A stretch of 64,000 bases of DNA from Cavia porcellus (Eukaryota; Chordata; Mammalia; Rodentia; Caviidae): positions 66,329,494 through 66,393,493 of the forward strand of contig NW_026947490.1 in NCBI RefSeq assembly GCF_034190915.1, given 5' to 3'. The position numbers were made by a program, and so were the translations under genes. Under the pieces are notes generated by a model that ran no database searches, had not been told where the DNA came from, and was given only the letters and a program-made list of their open reading frames with translations. Shown here one piece after another: positions 1 to 9,420 of the stretch (the first letter of the stretch is position 1; every line of letters starts with the position of its first letter).

Positions 1-95
1 GCTGTCATTAGGTGAGTGCTTTCTTCTATAATGTCTGCCACCATGACATTTCTGCATTAGAGTCAGCTAACCATGGACTGACCCATCATAGACAG
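1..95 (+). mobile_element. MaLR-type LTR fragment (5' piece of a split copy)
   Basis: The text around 32-90 (tctgccaccatgacatttc, then ctaaccatggactgac) matches the conserved 3' half of ERVL-MaLR LTRs, a region also visible at 16.7, 48.7 and 55.4 kb. The expected continuation, with a gaaaccatgagccaaaataa-like motif, appears only at about 712. This suggests one LTR interrupted by the 96-690 segment. The left end lies outside the window. Confidence 0.5.
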
Positions 96-690
96 CTAAG
101 TTAAATAGAAATATTATAGGCAATCAGACAGGGCTGGGCCCTCAAAGAGGACAGGATACCCTGCAACTGTGAGGGAGATGGACACCTCCACTGAGGCCAG
201 ACCTCAAGACAAAAGATGAAACCAATGCACCCAATACTCCCCCTAAGGATAAACAGCAGGGTTTGCTATTCTAGATAGAGAGCATCACCTTAAGGAAGCC
301 GGAAGGAGCCACTGACCCAGCTCCCTCAGGAGCTGCTGCTGCTCCGTATTCTCGCCTGCTTGCTGTGCGGCCTGCTTCCCCATCTGATCAATTTGGTCTG
401 AGCAGGTATATTCATGATCTCATGTTTTGGCCATAGGTCTGTCCCACCTCATGTCCACCCTATGATTTCCCATTTTTCCTGACCTTGGACCCACTTCACT
501 TTGTGGATTTGCTCTGTAAAATTCCCTAGAAAAGGCAGAGTCCTCAGCAACCCACTCAGGACCCCCTTCTCTCTCTCTCTCTCTCTCTCAGACAGAAGCT
601 TTTTTCCCCAATGAATATGTTCTCTTAACCTCTATTTTTCCTAAAATTCATTCCTCGATTTTAAAGAGCATGAACTCATATCAAACATCT
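96..690. mobile_element. Possible LTR-like insertion within the MaLR LTR
   Basis: About 600 bp separate the two parts of the MaLR LTR. The segment has a CT-dinucleotide run at 569-590 followed by an AATGAATA-type A/T motif, loosely like the R-U5 part of a class I LTR. No clean TG...CA ends or target duplication could be fixed. It could instead be unrelated sequence inserted or gained by rearrangement. Confidence 0.25.
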
Positions 691-699
691 AGCAGATTG

Positions 700-800
700 G
701 AAGTTTCTGTCCCCTTTGAAACCATGAGCCAAAATAACCCTTTCCTCCTTTAAATCGTGTTTCCTGGGTGCTTTGCCCAGGGCTGGAAAGGTGTTTCCTA
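700..800 (+). mobile_element. MaLR-type LTR fragment (3' piece of a split copy)
   Basis: Contains the conserved MaLR LTR end: a ccatgagccaaaataa-like stretch with a polyadenylation-type motif, then tttcctcctttaaatcgtg and a gggtgctttgcc motif. It completes the fragment seen at 1-95. Sequence from 801 to 1068 shows nothing I recognise. Confidence 0.5.
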
Positions 801-1065
801 GAAGTCCAGCGCAGTGGACTTCTAGGAGAAGTGGTGTGTGTGGATTCTGGGGTGGAGCACTTCACTGCTCATGCTAGCTTCTGTGGTGTTTTTTCCTCCG
901 GTGCACAGATGGTAGAAACTCCTCCATCTACCAACAGCCCCACAAAATTTGGTCCTAGGCATCTCTAATGAGGGACACTTGCCTGAGGATGTTTTCAAAT
1001 GCAGATTGCCCTGCCACACCACTCATAAGTGTTCTATGAGTTTTGAATAAAGGCCAATGGGTTTG

Positions 1066-1068
<3 letters not shown>

Positions 1069-1150
<82 letters not shown>
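1069..1150. repeat. Compound microsatellite (TG)n(AG)n
   Basis: About 18 TG units run directly into about 23 AG units without interruption. Such arrays arise by replication slippage and are usually polymorphic. The AG part is a pure purine mirror repeat. Its apparent translations in several frames (Val-Cys, Arg-Glu, Leu-Ser and Thr-His repeats) are artefacts of the dinucleotides. Confidence 0.95.
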
Positions 1151-1151
<1 letters not shown>

Positions 1152-1300
1152 ACATGCTCACACTCCAGGCACATGCATAGGAGTTGACAGACAAAGGTCA
1201 GAAAGATCGGGAATTTTCAGGTACACACAGAGACTTCAATAAGAAAAAGGGGAAAACACTGTATTTCTGATGGTTCTTTTATGTTTCTGCTATCAATATA

Positions 1301-3412
1301 CCAACTACCTTTTTTTTTTAAAGAGAAAAGAGAAACAAAACAAAACAGTAAAAGGGTACAAGTAATACAGAATTTCAAAAAAAAACAGAAAGAAATAACT
1401 AGTCAATAAATTACATATTGTTCTCTTAGAAATAGTTGATCAAGTTACAAAATTAAGCATACGAAGTAGACATTCAAACAGTGAAACTGCAAACAGTTGT
1501 ATTCAGTGATCCAACAAAAACTTAGTAATATGGTCCTCTATCTTACACACCTAAACACACTTGCAATTGTGTCCATTAGAGCACTTTCTTTTCCTCTCTT
1601 TTTTTCAACAACATTTAAACATTTTGGGTTTTATTACTCCCACAGTTCTTATTACATTTTTTGGAAGAGAATAAAACCAAATGTGACAAAACAAAGCAGA
1701 GTCAGTCAAAACAAAGGATGGACATAGTACATGATGTAAAAACAGAATACCAGGTAATCAACAATGGTTACCATAATGCCCCTTGATACCTTAAAAAGAA
1801 TTGCCTATATCATCAGGTATAATAAAATTGAACATTGGAGACATTACTGAACTTCAAAAGAAGATATAATAGTCAAACCAGGGTGGGCATTATAGTGAAT
1901 CTTATTGTCTTCAAAGTAGTTGCCTATAGCCTCAAAATTGATATCAAACAGAATAGAATAGAGTAAAATCACTCAAAACAAGATGGTGAGAGCAATATGG
2001 GGCTTCAAATCAAGTTAATAGGAAATCAAAGAAGTTACTATAATATATCCTGCTAATTTAAAAAAAATTTTTCCCTTAATTTTTTTATTTATTTAATTTT
2101 ATTTTTAAAAAATTTTTCCCTTAATTAAAAAATAATAATAAAATAAAAAAATTTTTAAAAAGTTGGGAGATTGAGATAAAAGAGGACATAACAGCGTAAC
2201 AGTACAGGTCAGAACAGAATAATTTAAGCAACATAGTGTTTCATCACAAAATAACCTGACTTAATAGTAATTACCATAGTGTGTCTTTCCTTGAAATATT
2301 TGAGTATAACTTCGTATACTACAGCATCAAACATATCACGACAGTATGAAACCATTCAAGAGGATGAAAGTATTACAAGGTATTTAGAACCAGCTAACAG
2401 AAAATGAACAATGGTTTCTATATTATCTCTTTGCCTATAGAAAAAAATTTGGTTTATACTATCATATATAATAAAATCCAATAAGGTACAACATGATAAA
2501 AGCAATGGAGACAGAAGAACAACAATTTGATGGGACTTCAAGACAAAATGATACTAAATCAGCACTAGCTATTATGGTGTCTTGTTTTCTTCAAAATAAT
2601 TGTTGCTATCATCACAGACAGTAATATGTAACAGCCCAGAATAAAACCATTCCAATTAGTGAGTGAAAACTTTATAAGGCTTCAAACCATATAATGGGGA
2701 ATCATGATTACCACATACTTTTATGCATTTGTATTATTTCTTACACTAGGGAGACTATTCAGTATTCATACACGTGAGTTTGATTTATTTCACTTATGAG
2801 TATGGTCTCAAGTTGCATCCATTTACTTATAAATATCTCAATGTGATCATTCTTTATAGCTGAGTAGTACTCCATTATATAAAAATACCACAACTTTTTT
2901 ATCCATTCCTCAGTTGATGGACACTTGGGTTGTTTCCAAGATCTGGCAATTACAAATTGTGCTGCTATAAACATAGATGCACATATATCACTGTGGTATG
3001 ATGCTTTCAGTTCTTCTGGGAATATGCCTAGAAGTGGAATAGCTGGAACAAATGGGACTTCCAATCCCAGCTTTTTGAGAACTCTCCAGACTGACCTCTA
3101 CAATGGTTGCACTAGTCGACACTCCCACCAACAGTGCAGGAGAGTTCCTTTTCCCCCACAGCCTCTCCAGCATTTGTTGTTGGTGGTTTTCTTGATCCTG
3201 GCCATTCTTTCTGGAGTGAGATAGAATCTCAGTGTTGTTTTAATTTGCATTTCTCTAATGACTAATGATACTGAACATTTTTTCATGTATTTATTTGCCA
3301 TTTGTATTTCTTCATCTGAGAACTGTGTATTCATCTCAGATGCCCATTTTTGGATTGGATCTTTGAATTTTGGGGTCTGATTTTTTTTGATTCTTTATAT
3401 CCAGCTACCTTT
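1301..3412 (-). mobile_element. 5'-truncated L1 (LINE-1) insertion, long 3' UTR form
   Basis: Read on the minus strand this is the end of L1 ORF2 (about 3400 to 2760), then a roughly 1.45-kb 3' UTR and a poly(A) tail seen as poly(T) at 1311-1319. Near-identical 12-bp flanks, ccaactaccttt at 1301 and ccagctaccttt at 3401, look like an aged target-site duplication, so the copy was 5'-truncated at insertion. The 3' UTR is the long form, with an A/T-rich linker near 2055-2160 that separates two modules. The element is dead: ORF2 is only a C-terminal remnant and carries a frame break. Confidence 0.88.
2760..3400 (-). pseudogene. L1 ORF2 C-terminal remnant
   Basis: Minus-strand translations read as the end of LINE-1 ORF2p, the endonuclease/reverse transcriptase that carries out target-primed reverse transcription. 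One block (3334-3098) includes [16 protein letters not shown] and the cysteine-rich knuckle ([10 protein letters not shown], then LLHCWWEC). The next block (3064-2759) includes [13 protein letters not shown] and YFYIMEYYSAIKN. The two blocks are in different frames, so there is a frameshift between about 3064 and 3098. Endonuclease and reverse transcriptase domains are absent because the copy is 5'-truncated. The same protein blocks occur in one frame at 40776-41114, which supports the assignment. Confidence 0.9.
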
Positions 3413-3420
3413 ATTACAAA

Positions 3421-3850
3421 CGATCTTTTCCAATATATCTACATGGTGGACACTCTTGGAGAATAGAAAGTGTCTGTCCTAAAGCAAAAATAGGTTTGCC
3501 TATCCCTTTGGAAGGTGGAGATGTATCTTTGAAGAAAAGGCAAGCAAATTACTGTTCTGGTTCATATGTCCTTTAGGAACGATGCAGGTACACTTAGTGG
3601 TCATTATGAAAGATCTGAGCTCCTTTTTGAGCACACGGTTCTGCTCCCGTGATGCAGCCCACTGAGGGTGTGGCTGGCACCACCCTGTGGGCACTGATGT
3701 TTGTGAACCGCAGTACCTGCTGCTCCTTCATAATTCCTGACGCTTATGATTGCTGGTGAACAGGTACCAGGTTTACAGGGAGAGGATGAAAGAAGCCTTG
3801 CTTATCTCCGGACTTTGCCCAAAGAAATCAGTCCTTCTTTTCCAAATGAT
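3421..3850. other. Unassigned stretch
   Basis: About 430 bp between the L1 at 1.3-3.4 kb and the next LTR. I see no convincing ORF, RNA gene or repeat family. Confidence 0.5.
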
Positions 3851-4270
3851 AGTGTGTCTTACTTACTTTTCTTGTTCCTGAGACAAAATGCCTGACACCC
3901 AAAGTTAAAGGGGGAAAGGTTTATATGGCTGACAGTTTGTAGAGGTCTCAGTCCATAGTCAGCTGGCTCTAGGGTGGGGTGGCACATGGCAGAGAGGCCT
4001 TGTAGAGGAGAAGCAAGCTGTCCATGGTTGGCAGACAGGTGGGAGTACATTAACTCTTTTTCTGTCTGTTGTATTATATGCTGACTACTTACCTAGGGCA
4101 GGTGTAGTCCTACAACCTTAATCCTAGCCAGAACTGTGCCAAACCATCAGAGAGCTGATTAAGGAATTGCACACCCACGATCCTAGCACCACACACTCTG
4201 GATCTACCCCCTCTGAAAAGACCCACGACTGCACAAAGCTTTGGAAGGACATGCAGACACAAGTCATAGC
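3851..4270 (-). mobile_element. Solo MaLR/MLT-type LTR, reverse orientation
   Basis: The reverse complement of 3855-3930 gives the LTR 3' end, with accTTTcccccTTTaacTTTgggtg and a cattttgtctcagg motif. This is almost the same as the forward LTR end at 16750-16810. The far end, near 4235-4268 (aagctttggaaggacatgc), resembles the usual MaLR/MLT1 5' end in reverse. No internal region is attached, so it is probably a solo LTR. LTRs can supply promoter or polyadenylation signals, but nothing here shows activity. Confidence 0.65.
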
Positions 4271-5064
4271 ATGTTGCTTGTATTTCTTTCTCAGGTCAAA
4301 TAATTGAAAACCCCAAAGTTGGGCTCACAACTCTGTTCCTGGCTGAAGACTCGCTCAGCTGCCCTCTTTGGTAAAGAGAATGTTCTCTGGAGTCTTCACC
4401 TCTGCCTGAGAATTTGAGCAGCTAGCTTGGGGAAGTAAACAGGACTGTGACTGAGGGGCATCACTTACAAACTGCTTGAATGACAGCCTGTATCCTTGTG
4501 GTCTTTCTGTCTTCAGATACCAGGAAAACCTCAGCATTCAAATCCCCAAATTGAAATGAAACTTCTCAGTGAGAATCCTGTTTGAACTCAGTGTGGAACT
4601 GTTGTGTAAAAGTGTCAATACCTAACTTCTAAATATGTCACCTGCCACATTCTGAATGAAAATACTGCGGACAATCAGGACTCAGAGAACTGCAGAGTAT
4701 GCGGCAGTCTTTGTATCGATTCATGTATTTCCCCCCATAGCTCAGCATCAGAAGTTTAAATTTTTCCTTTTAAAACAATACAGATGTGTGAGAAGCCACA
4801 CAAGTTACAGAGGCTTTGCAAGAAACAAAGACATAATAAAATGGCCTGCACTGACTTAGTTGGAAGTAGCTATTAGGCCCGTCCAAGCCTCTGAGGAAGA
4901 ATTCAATGAATTTTAAAAACTAACCTTCCCCTTGTCAAGCTGTCAACTGTACCATAAGAGAATGTGTGAGGTACGCTGTGTGAGCACCTTCTTCTGGAGT
5001 GAAAAAGGATTTTCAGCAAGGCATGATTTGACAAAGATCTCATTCCATCTGCTTTTAGGTGTAA
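4271..5064. other. Unassigned stretch
   Basis: About 800 bp with no recognised repeat and no convincing gene. Short open frames occur in both strands, as expected by chance. Confidence 0.5.
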
Positions 5065-5240
5065 GTTCATCCATTTATTCAATCTAAATAGTTTAATAAA
5101 TGTTTCTTAGTGTGATAGTCTAAACAGATATAATCTCTTCTCTTATAAAAGTTCACCCAAGAAGCCTCAATTTCAAAATTTGTTAAGTGCTATGAAGTAA
5201 AAGTAAATAGTGCTTATGATCAGGGCCGTAAGCGTTTCTT
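5065..5240 (-). repeat. Possible L2 LINE 3' fragment
   Basis: The motifs catccatttattcaat, aataaatgtttcttagtg and gttaagtgctatgaagtaaa resemble the reverse complement of the L2 3' end and adjoining sequence. Divergence is high and the boundaries are approximate. Confidence 0.4.
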
Positions 5241-5294
5241 TGAAGCGAAGCATATTCCTGAAGCTTTTCCATTGGAGCGAAATCTCAAAGCTTC

Positions 5295-5311
5295 AAAAGA
5301 ATTTGCTGCAC
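5295..5311. repeat. Target-site duplication, 5' copy
   Basis: The 17-bp sequence aaaagaatttgctgcac is repeated exactly at 8440-8456 on the other side of the element. It begins with AAAAG, consistent with L1 endonuclease nicking the opposite strand at a TTTT-rich site. It fixes the element's left boundary at 5312. Confidence 0.95.
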
Positions 5312-6065
5312 GGACTTCTGGGAGACCATGGCGGACAGATAGCAGCAGCTATGGAGGCTCTCTGAAAAACCCAGATTAGAATCCAGGAATGGTGCAGAGT
5401 GAGGAATCCTAAGAAAGAGGAGATATACCCTGCTGACCCAAGAACGAACTGGGCTGAGAGAAACCAACTGGGAATGCAATCCTCGTGCTATAACAGGAAC
5501 AGATAAAGCCTGGAGTGTGGAAGCTGGAGCCCGCGCCATTGGAAGCTGCCTCTGCAGTGTCTAAATTGGCTCGGCAGGGAGAGAGATGTGCAAAAGCTTT
5601 GAGAACGGGAATCAGTGAATGGAGTTGAGAGTGGGACGGGCGGGGAGCTATGCATCGACCTGCGGTGAGTTAGGGAAACTGGGACTCTTCCATGATCTAG
5701 GAGGCTCCAACAGAGGACATTCTGGGACTGGGCAGACTTGCCAGAACAGGGAGCTGTAGTGACTTCAGTCATATATCCCCCTCTGAAGCGGGATTGGTGA
5801 GCAGTGCCTAGCCTAAGTGATGCTGCTGGCTGAGACCCAGTAGGCTAGCACAACCCAGGTTCGAGCACCTGGAGGTGTACCTTAGCGGTGAAGCCTTCGG
5901 TAGGTTGACCTGGAGGGGCAGGCCCCGCATAGGCTGTCCAGTCCGTAACTCCCTGGTGTGCTGCGGTGGGCAGGAACACCTAGCTGGCACAATTCAAACA
6001 GACTGTGGCCGACAGGGAAGGAAGCTGGGCCTCCTATATACACTTGCATATAAGGAACAAAGAAT
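5312..6065 (+). promoter_or_regulatory. L1-type 5' UTR with probable internal promoter
   Basis: About 754 bp from the target-site duplication to the ORF1 ATG, with more G+C and CpG than the flanks. It starts ggacttctgggagaccatggcggac. The ATGGCGG at 5328-5334 resembles the YY1 site found just inside the 5' end of L1 in other mammals, which positions transcription initiation at the first base. A good splice-donor match, cggtgagt, occurs at 5663-5670. Promoter function is inferred from position and family, not shown. Confidence 0.65.
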
Positions 6066-7001
6066 ATGGGAAGAGGGAGCAACAAGAAAGGCTCCTCGGC
6101 CCCCAATCCTGAGAAACAGGCAATAGCAAACACGGCACCAATAGACATAAAGTGCTATCTCCAGAGCCTCATAGACGAGTTCAGGAATGAAGTTATTAAT
6201 GACCTGAAGCAAGACATAAGCAGAATAGTTAGAGAAATGCTAAGCACCACCCAAGAAAAAATAGATGGTGGAATGGAAGAACAGAAAAAAAGGGGAGAAT
6301 TGTTTGATGGAGAAAATAGAGAAAACATAGAATACGTGAAGCAGGTTCAAAGAGATTACCAAGAAACTAAAAACTCTATCAAAAACTGGCATAACAGCTT
6401 GAAAGAAACTAAGGATAGATTATCTGAATTGGAGGGCAGATTTGTAATATGGGAGAATGAAATGAAAAACTTCTTAAAAATAACAAAGAAACAAACAGCA
6501 ATAATACAAAGACTAGAAGATGATAAGAGGATCTATAACTTAAGAATTAAGAACATAAAAGAAAAGGTAGAGACACAAACAAATGAACTACAAAAGCTAC
6601 TTGCAGAAATAATCCAGAAGAATTTTCCTAATTTAGCAAAAGGTAAAGATACGAAGATGTATGAAACATACAGGACCCCAGCCACTTACAACCCAAACAG
6701 AGTTACACCCAGGCATATAATAATCAAAATACCAGAAATCCAATATAAGAACAGAATATTAAAAGCCGTCAGAGACAAGAAACAGATCACTTACAAGGCA
6801 ATACTCATCAGAATTACAGCAGACTTCTGGGCACAAACCATCAAATCACGAAGAACATGGGGGGAAATAATTCAAGCTTTGAAAGATAATAACTTCCAGC
6901 CAAGATTGATATATCCTGCACAACTATCCCTGGCAAGGTGCTTCCAGGATAAAGAGGAACTAGGGGAATATAAACCACCAATTCAACTCTACAGAGAATA
7001 A
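6066..7001 (+). CDS. L1 ORF1p-like RNA-binding protein, 311 aa
   Basis: ORF1p is the trimeric RNA-binding and chaperone protein of LINE-1, which coats the element's RNA in cytoplasmic particles. Here the N-terminus (1-45) is followed by a heptad-rich coiled-coil region at about 46-152. An RRM-like domain at about 155-240 contains NLRIKNIKE (158-166) and RHIIIKI (216-222). The C-terminal domain at about 241-290 contains KKQITYKAILIRITADF and SRRTWGEI, whose two arginines match the RNA-binding pair of mammalian ORF1p, then NFQPRLIYPAQLSL. The start is an ATG with A at -3 and G at +4. The frame is fully open, unlike every ORF2 in the window. The C-terminus is unusual. Compared with the related sequence near 24.45 kb, about six residues after LSL are lost, and a 1-nt frame change gives an early stop about 25-30 residues short. 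Whether the protein is made is unknown. Confidence 0.88.
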   Translation: MGRGSNKKGSSAPNPEKQAIANTAPIDIKCYLQSLIDEFRNEVINDLKQDISRIVREMLSTTQEKIDGGMEEQKKRGELFDGENRENIEYVKQVQRDYQETKNSIKNWHNSLKETKDRLSELEGRFVIWENEMKNFLKITKKQTAIIQRLEDDKRIYNLRIKNIKEKVETQTNELQKLLAEIIQKNFPNLAKGKDTKMYETYRTPATYNPNRVTPRHIIIKIPEIQYKNRILKAVRDKKQITYKAILIRITADFWAQTIKSRRTWGEIIQALKDNNFQPRLIYPAQLSLARCFQDKEELGEYKPPIQLYRE

Positions 7002-7140
7002 TGCAGGATATTCTAAAAAAGAAAACTACAAAGATTCCAGAAATAATGGCAGAGAGGCCACAATGATGGAGCAGAAAACAAAATGAAGAAGACAGACTGA
7101 CAACTAATGACAGAAAAAGAGCTCAAAAGAAATGAGGCAG
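7002..7140 (+). other. Spacer joining ORF1 to the 3' UTR (ORF2 deletion junction)
   Basis: The first 100 bp or so align by eye with the ORF1 end of the older L1 near 24540-24640 (aggatattct against aggacattct, attccagaaata against ttccaggaacag). Sequence then passes into a 3' UTR repeat unit at about 7148 (ggatgacaggaacagctatttt, compare ggtatgaacagctattttg at 41.5 kb). Nothing resembling an ORF2 start such as the endonuclease N-terminus is present. Confidence 0.75.
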
Positions 7141-8420
7141 AGAAGATTGGATGACAGGAACAGCTATTTTGGAGAAAACAACATCATAATAGGTAATGCT
7201 GATTTAATATCATCTTGCAGAAAGTCCCATCAAGATTTTGTTCTTCTGTCTCCATTGGTCTTAACATGTTGTATCTTATTTGATTTTATTATATGTGATA
7301 GTATAAACAAAAACTTTTATAGACAAGAAGATTATACAGAAACCATTGTTCATTTTCTGTTAGTTGATTCTAAATACCCTGTAATCCTGTCATTCTCTTG
7401 AATGGTTTTACCTTGTCTTGATATGTTTGATGCTACAGTATACGAAGTTATACTCAAAGATTTCAAGTAAAGAGACAATATGGTAACTCCTTTTATGTCG
7501 GGATTATCTTGTGGTGAAACACTATTTTGCTTAAATGGTTATGTTTTGATCTGCGCTGTTTTATTGTTATGCCCTCTTTTATCTCAATCTCCATTTTATT
7601 ATTTACTTTTTTATTTTTATCCTTTTAATTAAGGGAAAAATAAATAAAAATAGCAGGATATATTATAGTAACCCACTTTGATTTTCTATTAACTTGATTT
7701 GAAGCCCTGTATTGCTCTCACCATCTTGTTTTGACTGATGTTCCTCTATTCTGTTTTGCTTGATAGTACCGGGTTCGAAAGTTTAGGCAACAGCTGTGAA
7801 GATAGTGGGATTCATTATGATGCCCATTCTGGTTGACTATTATCTACTTTTGAAGACCTGTAATGTTTCCCATGTTTTGGTTTTGTTCTTTACTGTTTTG
7901 TTCAATTTTATTATAACTGATGATATAGATAATTCTATTTGAGATAGCGGGAGGCATTATGGTAACCATTGTTGATCACTTTGTATTCTGTTTTTACATT
8001 ATCTATTATGTCCACTCTTTTGATTTGACTGACTCTGTTCTGTTGTGTCACATCTGGTTTTACTCTCTTCCAAAAAAGTAATAAGAACCGTGGGAGTAAT
8101 AAAACCCAAAATATGTAATAGTCATTGTACAAAACAGAAGAAAAGAAAGTGCTCTAAACAATATAACTGCGTGTATATCTAAGTGTGTAAGATAGACAAT
8201 GATATTACTGAGTTTTGTTGGATCATTGAACAGAACTGTTTGCAGTCTCACTGTTTGAATGTCCACTTTATATGCTTTAATTTTGTAACGAACAAATATT
8301 TCTAGGATGACAATATGTAATCCAGTAACTAGTGATTTCCTACTGTTTATTTTTTTCTGAAATTCTGTATAACTTGTACCCTTTTTCTGCTTTTTTCCCC
8401 TTTTTCTCCTTAAATAAAAT
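7141..8420 (+). repeat. L1 3' UTR, long form, of degenerate direct repeats
   Basis: A T-rich, non-coding 3' UTR built of diverged repeats of about 150 bp with recurring parts gattttattatgtgtgat-, aacagctattttgaag- and atgctttcattcttttg-like. A proximal module (about 7141-7590) ends tttatctcaatctcc. An A/T-rich linker (7590-7660) follows, then a distal module (about 7660-8420) with gtgggagtaataaaaccc and ggatcattgaacagaactg. AAATAAAA at 8411-8418 is the probable polyadenylation signal. The same distal module occurs at 1.3-2.05, 38.2-38.75 and 43.1-43.9 kb. Confidence 0.8.
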
Positions 8421-8439
8421 TAAAAAAGAAAAGAAAAAA

Positions 8440-8456
8440 AAAAGAATTTGCTGCAC
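8440..8456. repeat. Target-site duplication, 3' copy
   Basis: An exact second copy of the 17-bp sequence at 5295-5311, directly after the A-rich tail. It marks the right boundary of the ORF1-only element. Confidence 0.95.
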
Positions 8457-8559
8457 AAAGAAATTGGGGGTGGTACTTGGACAATGAGAAGGGCTACACA
8501 GTCACTCCAGGATCAGAGGACAGCACCTCCCAAGGCCGTGTGGAAGGCTGATTTCAGGG

Positions 8560-9420
8560 CAATGAAAATGGGAAGTTCAAACTTTGGGCAATTTGAGCAA
8601 CAAAATTTATAATGAGAGAAATATATTATAATGCAAACAAATAAGTATCCATCAATCCACAGATATTAGAAAACTGAAGACATAGATTCACTGGGAACGA
8701 AAGCTGCTCAGTACAGTAGAATTTCAATGACTATACATGGAAGAAACTATGGAAATAGAAAATCACTACTGGGCAAGTACCACAGTACTAATTACTGCAA
8801 GAATCACATCAAGGGATGCGAGGAGGACATGGCAGGAGGAGGAGAAATAGGATAGTTACAGAGCTTCAAGAAATATGAAACTTGACAGGGTGGAACCTGT
8901 GGACATTTCTTCACGAAGGCCTTCATCGTTGCCCATAATGACACACACTAGTGTCATGTGCTCCTGACACAAGCATCTAGAAGAACACAGTGCATCTGTG
9001 ATATTCCTGCCACAACACGTATAACCTGAGTTTAAGCTCCAGAAAACACCAGATTCCTGCACAGAGGCATGCTCCTAGATATGTGCTTGTGTTGATCGAG
9101 ATTGTTAAGGTCAGCACTGAGGAAGGGAGACTGAAGAGCTGTGCCAGCTTGGAGATGACTAGGAGTCATGACACCCACATGGGACAAGGAACCCTGGATT
9201 TGATCCTGAGACAGCCAGTGAAATTCAGCGAAGCTGTAGGTCAGCGAACACTGTATTGCATGTTAATGCTGACTTTCCGTGTGTGCTCACTGCGCCAGAG
9301 TTATGGAAGATCTTCACATTTGAGGAAGTTGGGCAAAGGGTATATGGGAAACCTTTGTACTATTTTTTGCAGCTTTTCAGTATGTCTGAAATGATTTCAA
9401 AATGAAAAGTTATTTTAAGG
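8560..9420 (+). repeat. Old L1M-type 3' end fragment
   Basis: The tail, with gggcaaagggtatatgggaa, tactattttttgcagctttt and gatttcaaaatgaaaagtt, resembles the 3' UTR end of ancient mammalian L1M families. Upstream text near 8635 (caaataagtatccatcaat) is also L1M-like. Divergence is high. The 8457-8559 gap is unassigned. Confidence 0.5.

Larger units (their letters stand above)
5312..8439 (+). mobile_element. HAL1-like (half-L1) retroelement: ORF1 only, no ORF2
   Basis: A complete insertion of about 3.1 kb bounded by an exact 17-bp target-site duplication. Order: 5' UTR (5312-6065), open L1 ORF1 (6066-7001), a short spacer (7002-7140), L1 3' UTR of the long form (about 7141-8420), then an A-rich tail. 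No endonuclease, reverse transcriptase or other ORF2 sequence lies between ORF1 and the 3' UTR. HAL1 elements are a known class of LINE-1 derivatives with ORF1 but not ORF2, moved in trans by L1 ORF2p. Alternatively this is one L1 whose ORF2 was lost by splicing of its RNA or by internal deletion. The intact duplication shows the deleted form existed before or during insertion and did not arise afterwards by an event removing a flank. Confidence 0.85.

Noticed and set aside
955..1242. Short frames encoding Val-Cys, Arg-Glu, Leu-Ser and Thr-His repeats
   Set aside because: They are translations of a dinucleotide microsatellite. The same applies to frames at 37305-37594 and 44654-44698.
8060..8266. 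Antisense reading frame of about 70 codons in the distal L1 3' UTR module, open in three copies (also 38324-38548 and 1497-1727)
   Set aside because: In the two most similar copies the frame begins at GTG, not ATG, and the fourth copy (43.5-43.75 kb) is frameshifted. Recent shared ancestry explains the open frames without selection.
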